NCBI GenBank assembly: GCA_024278035.1
Contig: JAJRUA010000250.1
Location: forward strand, 1 to 8,281
Direction: 5' to 3'
Origin: Planctomycetota bacterium
GTDB taxonomy: Bacteria; Planctomycetota; Planctomycetia; Pirellulales; Lacipirellulaceae
DNA: 8,281 nucleotides
The notes beneath the pieces were generated by a model, which searched no databases, was not told where the DNA came from, and was given only the letters and a program-made list of their open reading frames with translations. A program made the position numbers and the translations under genes. Below, piece after piece: positions 1-6,020 of this stretch (the stretch's first letter is position 1; each line of letters starts with the position of its first letter).

Positions 1-1431
1 CGGTTCTTCCGCTTTAGCGACCGATTCAACAGCCAGCCGACCGTTCTCCACAATTTGCAGGTCCGCTCCAGCGCGTGAAAGCACGTAGCTAATCAGTCGT
101 TGGTTATCCACGCCATCCTCCGCGACAAGCAAACGGTAGCCCGTGAGCGGCTTTTCAGAATCGTAGGGAGGCGGATTGATTGCCGTGTCGCTTGCGGAAA
201 CTTCGAGAGCAACCTCTTGGGGAAGTGTCGCCGGTGGGGTCGGGTTGCCGATCGGTAGTGAGAGTGTGAAGCAACTGCCGGTGCCCGGCTCACTTGTGGC
301 AGAGAGTTTACCTCCCATTTGGTTCGCCAGCCGTCGGCTGATTGCTAGCCCCAAGCCAGTCCCACCAAAACGTCGCACCGTTGAATCATCTTCCTGGGAA
401 AAAGGATCGAAGATGCGGCGCAAATTTTCCGGGCGAATGCCTATACCCGTATCGTGAACTTCGAATAGCAGCAAGGAGTCCTGCCCCTTCTCCGGGCGAA
501 TCACCAGTTCAACGCTTCCCTGTTCGGTGAATTTCACTGCGTTGCCCAATAAGTTCAGCAACACTTGCCGCAAGCGAATCGGATCGGCTTCGACCCACTC
601 GGGCGTGTCCCCATCGATTTGAGCGCGTAATTCGATTCCCTGGGCATCTGCCTTGACTTGCATAAGCTGAACGACTTCATGGGCTGCTTTCGCAGAGGAA
701 CAGGCCTCTGAAGAGAGGGTCATTTGTCCCGCTTCGATTTTGCTCAGATCAAGAATGTCGTTGACCACAGCAAGCAAGTGCTCACCATTACGAAGAACCG
801 TTTCTGCTGCATCGCAAAGTAAAGGGTCTTTGGTTCGTTCTCGAAGAATTTCGGCAAAGCCATTGATTGCTGTTAGGGGAGTTCGGATTTCGTGGCTCAT
901 GTTCGCGAGAAACGCACTTTTCGCTTGGTTGGCGAATTCGGCACGGCGTCGTGCTTCGGCGACGACGGCATTCTTTGCTTCCAGTTCGTTCCTTTGCTGC
1001 TGAAGCGACTTTTCTGACACTTGCAGACGACGGCGTTCAGCGCGGAGCGCATCAAGTTGCTGTAAGTTTTGGGTTACATCCTCAAATAGAACCAATGCCC
1101 TTTCCGGATGATCCGAGAGAGGGCTGATATGCGTTTTATGAATGAGTGGCTGGCCGTTGGTTCCCGAGAGCGGGAGAAACTGTTGGTGCATCGTCGCCGA
1201 AAGCACAATGGATTGGCCCTGTTGGAAGACCGACTCCAGCCGGTAAGAAAAACGCTCCGTAGCGTACCAAATAAAAAGATCAGGGATCGACCGGTTCATT
1301 GCCTGTTCGTGAGAGACGCCCGACCATTTTGCTAGTGTTGTGTTCCAGCAGTGGACAATAAGATTTTCATCAAGAATCGCAACCCCGATGGGCAAAGCGT
1401 CGTAAGCATCGATCGCATTGGCATGTGGCAT
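1..1431 (-). CDS. PAS hybrid sensor histidine kinase with C-terminal receiver domain (partial, 3' end outside window)
   Basis: This frame is open for 477 codons from the ATG at 1431 to the left edge, so the C terminus is missing. Domains in order: a PAS-like sensor domain (about 1-118, beginning YDALPIGVAILDE), a glutamine/arginine-rich helical linker (about 120-170), a HisKA dimerisation domain with the H box MSHEIRTPL and phospho-accepting His180, a HATPase_c domain with N box (Asn297 in GNAVKF), G1 box (Asp327 in DTGIGI) and G2 box GGTGLGL (356-362), then a receiver domain starting near 432 with acidic residues Glu438-Asp439. The receiver's phospho-accepting aspartate would lie outside the window. 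There is no membrane segment, so it should be a cytosolic autokinase that senses an internal signal through PAS. The start is supported by a GAGG six bases before the ATG. It follows the CheC-family gene by 48 bases and is probably co-transcribed with it. The signal and final target are unknown. Confidence 0.95.
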   Translation of the reverse strand, partial: MPHANAIDAYDALPIGVAILDENLIVHCWNTTLAKWSGVSHEQAMNRSIPDLFIWYATERFSYRLESVFQQGQSIVLSATMHQQFLPLSGTNGQPLIHKTHISPLSDHPERALVLFEDVTQNLQQLDALRAERRRLQVSEKSLQQQRNELEAKNAVVAEARRRAEFANQAKSAFLANMSHEIRTPLTAINGFAEILRERTKDPLLCDAAETVLRNGEHLLAVVNDILDLSKIEAGQMTLSSEACSSAKAAHEVVQLMQVKADAQGIELRAQIDGDTPEWVEADPIRLRQVLLNLLGNAVKFTEQGSVELVIRPEKGQDSLLLFEVHDTGIGIRPENLRRIFDPFSQEDDSTVRRFGGTGLGLAISRRLANQMGGKLSATSEPGTGSCFTLSLPIGNPTPPATLPQEVALEVSASDTAINPPPYDSEKPLTGYRLLVAEDGVDNQRLISYVLSRAGADLQIVENGRLAVESVAKAEEP

Positions 1432-1479
1432 GATTTGCCTCAGATGGAGAGAGGTGTTAGCTCCCCGCGAAAGCTAATT

Positions 1480-2106
1480 TTACGCGACCGTTGCGAGTAA
1501 ACGCTCAAGCAGGACGCTCAATTCTTCGGTGTTAAAGGCGAGCAACAAAGAGCCACTGACTTCACTGTTTGCCACATCAAATCGGGCGTCGGCGAGCAAG
1601 CAAGTGGGGGCTGTCGCGGCCAAAATTCCAGATGCTTTATCTAAAAGAGCGTTGGTCGCAGGACCTGAGTACAGTTCGGGGACGGTGTAAATGAAGTCGT
1701 CTTCAAAAAGGTTCGCAAGTGAACCAAGAACTCCATTCAGAACGATGTTGCCAATTTCTTCGAGGACACCTGCCAAGTCGAACTCAAGGGCATCTCCCTC
1801 CGCGTCGGGATCGCCCACCAGTTTGGCGAGGGCTACGCCGCTTGCTTCGGGGAAAGCAAGCAAGGCTCGGCCAGTCATGGCTCCCGAGAAGCCTTGGACC
1901 ACGGACGTATCGAGTTGATCTCCTCCCGATTCGACTAAACTTCGAAGCTCTTCAGGGCGACAAACACGGACACGAGGAACACGAAGCACAATCGCGCGAT
2001 CGACGAGCGAATTCAATGCTGCAGCGGCTCGGCCTACGCCGATGTTCACCGCTTCGGTAAGGGCATCGAGTTGATCTTCACTAAAAGTTGGATTCGTAGT
2101 TTTCAT
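1480..2106 (-). CDS. cheC: CheC-family CheY-P phosphatase
   Basis: 208 residues, the usual size for CheC. CheC/CheX/FliY proteins remove phosphate from CheY-type receivers using the signature D/S-x3-E-x2-N-x22-P. Two copies are visible: Asp14, Glu18, Asn21 and Pro44 in the first half, and Glu117, Asn120 and Pro143 in the second. Both keep the Glu, the Asn and the exact 22-residue spacing to Pro; only the Asp/Ser position of the second copy is replaced, by Gly113. Two sites on a pseudo-symmetric chain are typical of CheC rather than CheX, which has one. I chose the ATG at 2106 because it overlaps the stop of the upstream receiver gene as ATGA and has GAGGAG 11 bases upstream. A longer in-frame start at 2211 would lie wholly inside the receiver gene and adds no family-like sequence. 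The probable substrate is the phosphorylated receiver encoded just upstream, or the receiver domain of the downstream kinase. No CheD gene, a common CheC partner, is visible. Confidence 0.9.
   Translation of the reverse strand: MKTTNPTFSEDQLDALTEAVNIGVGRAAAALNSLVDRAIVLRVPRVRVCRPEELRSLVESGGDQLDTSVVQGFSGAMTGRALLAFPEASGVALAKLVGDPDAEGDALEFDLAGVLEEIGNIVLNGVLGSLANLFEDDFIYTVPELYSGPATNALLDKASGILAATAPTCLLADARFDVANSEVSGSLLLAFNTEELSVLLERLLATVA
2103..2106 (-). promoter_or_regulatory. ATGA stop/start overlap coupling receiver and phosphatase genes
   Basis: The TGA stop of the receiver gene (2103-2105) and the ATG of the CheC-family gene (2104-2106) share bases as ATGA. Together with the GAGGAG at 2118-2123 inside the receiver's last codons, this indicates translational coupling and a fixed ratio of the two proteins. 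Confidence 0.85.
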
Positions 2107-2480
2107 CCGACCGGTAGCTCCTCGGGGTTGAGGGCTCGACTCACAGCGGCACAAATCTCGTTTGCCTTGAGCGGTTTGTTGAGCATCTCGGTAACGCCAA
2201 TCGCTTCGCACTTTTCGCGAGAACTTTCTTGGATATCGGCAGTGATAATGACAAGCGGCACCGTCGTATTGAGCTCACGCACTGCGGTGGCAAACTCAAA
2301 ACCATCCATTACCGGCATCAAAAGATCCGAGAAAATGAAGTCGGGGCAATCGGCCTGAAAGGCTTCGAAACCCTCGGCACCATCGGCGGCTTCACGAACT
2401 TCATGGCCCGCCTTCTTCAGAGCACCGACGATCAATCGCCGGGTTAGTCGGGAGTCATCCGCCACAAGTATCCGTGCCAT
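2103..2480 (-). CDS. CheY-like single-domain response regulator
   Basis: 125 residues forming one complete receiver domain and no output domain. All key residues are present: acidic pocket Asp8-Asp9 (ILVADDS), phospho-acceptor Asp52 (FIFSDLLMP), Thr80 (VIITAD) and Lys102 (LNKPL). Such stand-alone receivers act by protein contact or as phosphate carriers. As first gene of the cassette, translationally coupled to the CheC-family phosphatase and followed by a PAS hybrid kinase, it is the natural partner of both; this is inference from context. I chose the ATG at 2480 because the receiver fold starts at once (MARILVADDS) and a GAGAG lies about 6-8 bases upstream. An in-frame ATG at 2513 would add 11 residues not seen in the family. 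The domain alone does not say whether the output is motility, gene control or another process. Confidence 0.95.
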   Translation of the reverse strand: MARILVADDSRLTRRLIVGALKKAGHEVREAADGAEGFEAFQADCPDFIFSDLLMPVMDGFEFATAVRELNTTVPLVIITADIQESSREKCEAIGVTEMLNKPLKANEICAAVSRALNPEELPVG

Positions 2481-2652
2481 ACTGTTCTCTCGTTGGTCAT
2501 GCAAAAGGATCAAATAGAGGGCTCTTCCCTCGGAACTAGAAAAATCTAGCCCTCACTCCAAAAGGCACGGACGTGCTCGCGGTAAACCACACACACAATC
2601 CGAGCCGCACAACCGGAGCGACCCGGTGCATAACGGCAAGGAAAGAATTAGA

Positions 2653-2712
2653 CGCGGATGAACGCGGATCGAAGGGATTGTCGCGGATAAAAAAACGGAT
2701 CTTTTATCCGCG
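2653..2712. repeat. CGCGGAT repeat cluster, likely dispersed intergenic repeat
   Basis: The heptamer CGCGGAT occurs at 2653-2659, 2663-2669 and 2682-2688, and in inverted orientation (ATCCGCG) at 2706-2712, with a partial ACGGAT at 2695-2700. Short arrays of ATCCGCG-type units are familiar from intergenic DNA of planctomycetes and related bacteria, so this may be one copy of a dispersed family; I could not search for others. It lies just downstream of the transporter gene. Confidence 0.65.
2682..2712. repeat. Perfect 11-bp inverted repeat, 9-base loop
   Basis: CGCGGATAAAA (2682-2692) is the exact reverse complement of TTTTATCCGCG (2702-2712), leaving a 9-base loop. It forms a strong hairpin in RNA from either strand. 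Neither strand has a T-run after the stem, so it is not a standard intrinsic terminator, but it could stabilise the 3' end of the transporter mRNA or be the core of a REP-like element. Confidence 0.7.
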
Positions 2713-2810
2713 CCTATTGACACCTGCGCAAGGAAAGCGTCAGGCCGACCATCGGAAGCCGGTTTTAGCCGATGGATATCAAGCCAAGGGGAAAGTTGCT
2801 GGCGCAGACA

Positions 2811-5165
2811 TCAAGAATTCGTTATTTCAGAAGGGGTCTCAGGTTCGCGGCGTGCGGTGAGGGCGAAGAAGCAGGGGACAACCACCGTTCGCACAAAGAA
2901 AGTATCGAGCAAGACGCCGATCGCTAAGGCGAATCCAAGTTCTACCATGCCGCGCAAGGTGCCGGTCGCCATCGAGAAAAACGTGCCCGCCATAATCACG
3001 CCACAACTGGTGATGATGCCACCTGTTGAGATAATCGCTCGCCTTAGTCCAGCGCGGAGCCCGTGTTTTTCCTGTTCCTCAAAAACTCGCGTAACGAGAT
3101 AAATGTTGTAGTCCTGCCCGATGGCGATCAAGATCACGAACAGAAAAATGGGGACTTTCCAATCGAGGCCATGATAGGTCTCTCCGTAACACCAACCGAA
3201 GAATAAATCGGTTGCCCCGAGCGTTACCCAGTAACTTAGTAACACCGTGATAATCAGATAAGTACAGGCAAGTGGCCTGCGAAGCAAAAGGATCAAAACC
3301 AGGTAGACCGCCGCGACGGTGAGGATCTGAATGCGCGTCCGATCGCTGTTGGTAACAATCTCTAGATCGCGCATGCCGGGCGTGACACCCACGAGTTCAA
3401 ACCGTGCTCCAGCCCAAGGGTTCGGGTTGCCCTCCACGGTCTTTTGGTCAGAAAACGTGGCGAGTGCCGCCTGGATAGCCGGCATTTGGTCACGCGCCGT
3501 TTTAGAGAAGGGATTCTCTCTCAGTAGTACCGATACCTGTGTTACGAGGCCGGCGTAGGGTTCCGTTTGAGAGACAAACGTCTCGGCAGTAATTGGCGAT
3601 CCGGCTGCCGCAAGATCGTGTAGAGCGGCTCCTCCAATGAACCGACGTTTGCGTGGATCGCCACCGGTCGGTAGGTAAAGGCTTCGTACGTCGGCGACCG
3701 ATTCAAGATCGAACAAGAGCGAGTGCAGTGGCGCGATCGCGTAACGGCCATCGGCTGTGTTCAAGTCCAGGGGTTGGCCATCGGGAAGCAGGGCGTCCTC
3801 CGGCAATCGGGCGATCACGGTCATCGGAGCAATGGTCCCTTGATCGTAGTATCGGCGTACCATCTTGGCACCTACGACCGAGGTCCGATTCGGTGCCAAG
3901 TCGGCCATGAAGTCGTGCGTCACTTTCACTTGCGAACCGACATAGATGAGCGGCGCCGCTAACCAAGCGGTTAGAAGAAGGATCGTCACCGGTCGTTTCA
4001 TCACCAGATCGCTAACCCAGCCCCACAGTTTGCTGTCGCGAGACTCGGCTTCGCCCGCGTCGTCAACAATTTGTCTCCCGAAGGGCCAGAAAATTAGCGG
4101 CCCCAACGCTCGCATGAGCGCCGGGGTGAACGTGACGCAGGCCATCAGAGCAATAAACAGGCAAACCGCAATGATGGGCCCGCTGCTAACGAACTTGCCA
4201 TACTGGGCCAATGCCATGGTGGAGAGGCCGAGGATCGTCGTAAACGCGCTGCCAGCCAGCGCGTTGCCAACATTTGCCAGCGCCCGACCCGGCGCAACCT
4301 CAATCTCAACTCCTCCGGCCAATTCCTCTTTGTAACGAGCGATCAGAAACAGGCAGTAGTCGGTTCCGGCTCCGAAGAGGATAACGACGACAAAAATCTT
4401 GGTTGTTGTAAAGACTTTGAAATCGGACCAAGCAAAGTCATCGGGCCCAAAATTGTCGGCCAGAAGTGCCACCACGTCATAAGAGACCGACATCGACAAG
4501 GCGATCGTTGTTAGCGGAAGCAACACCAACAGAGGGGCCCGATAGATCACAATCAGACAACCCAACACGAGCAGAACGGTTGTCACTTCGGTACTAGAAA
4601 GACTCTCTTTGATCGACGCGCGGAGATCGCCACCGATCATGGCGGATCCGGTGATGCCAAACTCCAATCCTTCCGGCGCATCGACTTGCATCTCGGAGAG
4701 GAGCGATTTTAGCAAGCCTAGCAGTCGGGCATTATCGACATCCATTAGGCCGCTCGTAAGCCGAGCCACGATCATGACAGCCAGCTCTTGCTTGGCGAGA
4801 AGCATCTCGCCAACGACTGGCGTATTTTCGTCCCAGAGATCGACGAGCGGTATGCCTTCCGTCTCGCGCAATCGTTGGGCAAGGGCGATTCCAAAAGCCC
4901 GATCTTCAGGCAGCAAAGGTTCGCCATCTCGCGAAAGCACAACGACCGCTTGGCTACGTGCTTTCTCGTTAGGAAAAGCTGCTTCGAGAAGCCGTTTGCC
5001 TTGGAGGCTCGTTACTTCACGTGGCAAGTAATCGAGGTCTCCATCCTTGGCGATCTCGTCCCAGGAGGGGGCGACCATCTTCAGGGCGATCGCCAAGGCG
5101 ATCCAACCGATGAGCAACCATGCCCAATGTCGGTTAATCAGATTCGCAAACCATTGGGCGATCAT
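2811..5165 (-). CDS. RND superfamily transporter, MMPL type
   Basis: 784 residues, complete. The layout is that of the RND/MMPL family: one membrane helix near residues 13-30, a large external domain (about 33-190), a bundle of helices (about 194-360), a helix near 395-412, a second external domain (about 415-620), and a final bundle (about 625-770). The two halves each carry the Asp-Tyr pair that serves proton relay in MmpL proteins: Asp269-Tyr270 in GAGTDY and Asp685-Tyr686 in AIGQDY. This supports a proton-driven inner-membrane exporter, with lipids or hydrophobic compounds as the usual substrates of the family; the substrate here cannot be read from sequence. The ATG at 5165 begins directly before the first helix, though the ribosome binding site is weak. 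No membrane-fusion protein or outer-membrane channel gene is adjacent. A relation to hopanoid exporters (HpnN) is possible but not shown. Confidence 0.93.
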   Translation of the reverse strand: MIAQWFANLINRHWAWLLIGWIALAIALKMVAPSWDEIAKDGDLDYLPREVTSLQGKRLLEAAFPNEKARSQAVVVLSRDGEPLLPEDRAFGIALAQRLRETEGIPLVDLWDENTPVVGEMLLAKQELAVMIVARLTSGLMDVDNARLLGLLKSLLSEMQVDAPEGLEFGITGSAMIGGDLRASIKESLSSTEVTTVLLVLGCLIVIYRAPLLVLLPLTTIALSMSVSYDVVALLADNFGPDDFAWSDFKVFTTTKIFVVVILFGAGTDYCLFLIARYKEELAGGVEIEVAPGRALANVGNALAGSAFTTILGLSTMALAQYGKFVSSGPIIAVCLFIALMACVTFTPALMRALGPLIFWPFGRQIVDDAGEAESRDSKLWGWVSDLVMKRPVTILLLTAWLAAPLIYVGSQVKVTHDFMADLAPNRTSVVGAKMVRRYYDQGTIAPMTVIARLPEDALLPDGQPLDLNTADGRYAIAPLHSLLFDLESVADVRSLYLPTGGDPRKRRFIGGAALHDLAAAGSPITAETFVSQTEPYAGLVTQVSVLLRENPFSKTARDQMPAIQAALATFSDQKTVEGNPNPWAGARFELVGVTPGMRDLEIVTNSDRTRIQILTVAAVYLVLILLLRRPLACTYLIITVLLSYWVTLGATDLFFGWCYGETYHGLDWKVPIFLFVILIAIGQDYNIYLVTRVFEEQEKHGLRAGLRRAIISTGGIITSCGVIMAGTFFSMATGTLRGMVELGFALAIGVLLDTFFVRTVVVPCFFALTARREPETPSEITNS

Positions 5166-5253
5166 GTCAAACTTGGACTGGGGCGTTTAGAAGGAACAGG
5201 CCCCGCTGCCGGCAGCCACATGTGTCAGCAACTCCTTGCCTTAAAGGGAGTTA

Positions 5254-5282
5254 AGCGTACCCAGCTTTCGTTCGATTGCCAA
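5254..5282 (-). promoter_or_regulatory. Possible sigma70-type promoter for the MMPL gene
   Basis: On the minus strand TTGGCA (5277-5282, 5 of 6 to TTGACA) is followed after exactly 17 bases by TACGCT (5254-5259, 3 of 6 to TATAAT), about 90 bases before the transporter ATG. The spacing is ideal but the -10 is poor. The transporter could instead be read through from crcB. The 144-base gap also holds the perfect palindrome GCTGCCGGCAGC (5205-5216). Confidence 0.3.
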
Positions 5283-5309
5283 GGGAGTCGCGCGGAACCC
5301 CACAGTTTT

Positions 5310-5705
5310 TCAAGCGTGCAGTGTTCTCGTAAGCGCCAATCCTGCCGCTGCGGCGATGAGGCCGAGCACCACGTTTACCGCAACATTGAACATCGCCAGC
5401 CACGGTTCGCCCAATTCCATGTGGCGCACTGTTTGGTAGCCGAAGGTGGAGAAGGTGGTGAGGCCCCCCAGAAGGCCGATCGTAAGGCCCGCATGGGCAT
5501 GGGGCGAGAGCCGATCTCCGACGGCCCACGCTTCGTGCATCAAGATGCCCAAGATGAAACAGCCGACGGCGTTTACGAGCAGCGTACCGTAGCCGAAGCG
5601 ATCTCCCCAGGCTCGAACACAGGCGAGTCCCACTCCATATCGGGTCATGGCCCCCAAGGCACCTCCCAAGCCGATTGCCGCAAAGCGGTAAGCCATTTCA
5701 ATCAC
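5310..5705 (-). CDS. crcB: CrcB/Fluc fluoride channel
   Basis: 131 residues from a GTG start, normal for the family, with four hydrophobic helices. CrcB forms a dual-topology dimer that lets fluoride leave the cytoplasm. Family motifs are present: GGALGAMTRYG (14-24), GTLLVNAVGC with Asn45 (40-49), and GGLTTFSTF (80-88) with the two phenylalanines that line the pore. Just after this, the position usually held by Glu (TTFSTFxxE) is Gln91. The GTG at 5705 is preferred because AAGGA (5714-5718) stands 8 bases before it; an in-frame ATG at 5696 has that site 17 bases away, and the ATG at 5756 would add a charged tail outside the family pattern. A single gene of this type implies a homodimer. It lies upstream of the MMPL transporter on the same strand with a 144-base gap; a functional link is not evident. 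No fluoride riboswitch was recognised upstream. Confidence 0.93.
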   Translation of the reverse strand: MIEMAYRFAAIGLGGALGAMTRYGVGLACVRAWGDRFGYGTLLVNAVGCFILGILMHEAWAVGDRLSPHAHAGLTIGLLGGLTTFSTFGYQTVRHMELGEPWLAMFNVAVNVVLGLIAAAAGLALTRTLHA

Positions 5706-5713
5706 GAGGTGGT

Positions 5714-5718
5714 TCCTT
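5714..5718 (-). promoter_or_regulatory. Ribosome binding site that decides the crcB start
   Basis: AAGGA on the minus strand, within AGAAGGA (5714-5720), is 8 bases from the GTG at 5705. This spacing favours the GTG over the ATG at 5696. Confidence 0.65.
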
Positions 5719-5997
5719 CTACTCGGTTTTGTTTTGTTACGGAAGTCCGGCGGCAATCGATTCTTGGCAAAGTCTAGCGATTATTCGGGTGGTTTTCCTA
5801 GGTGACCGTCGGAGTAGTGCCCCGATTCTTACGCAATGCCAGCAATGATTGCGGTTTCCCTCCAATGGCTCAACTATTCAACCCACTTTGCCGAAGTTAC
5901 CCATTAGTTGCATCTTCCGCAACGCGTTTCAATCGCTGAGGCGTCCAAGATAACCCAATCGAAAAGGGTAGTGGCCAACTAGGCAAACTCCCTTAGG

Positions 5998-6020
5998 GCT
6001 CGCTGCAGGAGGCAGCTAGC
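5998..6020 (+). promoter_or_regulatory. AGGAGG ribosome binding site in the loop of a leader hairpin
   Basis: AGGAGG (6007-6012) sits 8 bases before the ATG at 6021, an ideal site. The surrounding bases pair: GCTGC (6002-6006) with GCAGC (6012-6016), then after one C/T mismatch (6001/6017) GCT (5998-6000) with AGC (6018-6020). The loop is AGGAG. The stem ends at the base just before the start codon and takes up the last G of the ribosome site. Confidence 0.7.

Larger units (their letters stand above)
2481..2810. other. Gene-free stretch between the transporter 3' end and the receiver gene
   Basis: 330 bases with no convincing gene. The part next to the receiver gene should hold the promoter of the signalling cassette, but I see no clear -35/-10 pair. 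A short AT-rich inverted repeat CTAGA-TTTT-TCTAG (on the minus strand) and a GAGGG...CCCTC pair lie in 2515-2555 and might be operator-like. The centre carries the CGCGGAT repeat described separately. No obvious intrinsic terminator with a T-run follows the transporter stop at 2811. Confidence 0.6.
5706..6020. other. Divergent intergenic region between crcB and the plus-strand gene
   Basis: 315 bases with no convincing gene; the two neighbours are transcribed away from each other, so both promoters should lie here. I see no strong consensus pair. Weak plus-strand candidates include TTGCCG (from 5888) with CATCTT 17 bases later. An inverted repeat CGCAAT (5832-5837) / ATTGCG (5848-5853) with a 10-base spacer could be an operator. 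I found nothing matching the fluoride riboswitch core before crcB. Confidence 0.55.

Noticed and set aside
1457..1477. Hairpin TTAGCT...AGCTAA between the CheC-family and kinase genes as a terminator
   Set aside because: It has only 6 bp and no T-run on the minus strand, and the downstream kinase gene appears to belong to the same transcript.
2107..2211. A 35-residue N-terminal extension of the CheC-family gene
   Set aside because: It lies entirely inside the receiver gene; the ATG at 2106 has a ribosome site and the ATGA overlap, and the CheC fold begins right after it.
2682..2712. Intrinsic transcription terminator for the transporter
   Set aside because: The stem is strong but no T-run follows it on either strand, so the standard terminator form is missing.
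2653..2712. CRISPR array
   Set aside because: The repeated unit is only 7 bases, with unequal short spacing and one inverted copy, unlike CRISPR repeats and spacers.
2573..2860. A 95-codon plus-strand open frame in the gap after the transporter
   Set aside because: It is largely a translation of the CGCGGAT repeat region and runs into the antisense of the transporter 3' end; it has no family features.
4788..5777. A 329-codon plus-strand open frame across the MMPL start, the gap and crcB
   Set aside because: It is antisense to two well-supported genes, its translation shows no family features, and it owes its length to codon bias on the opposite strand.
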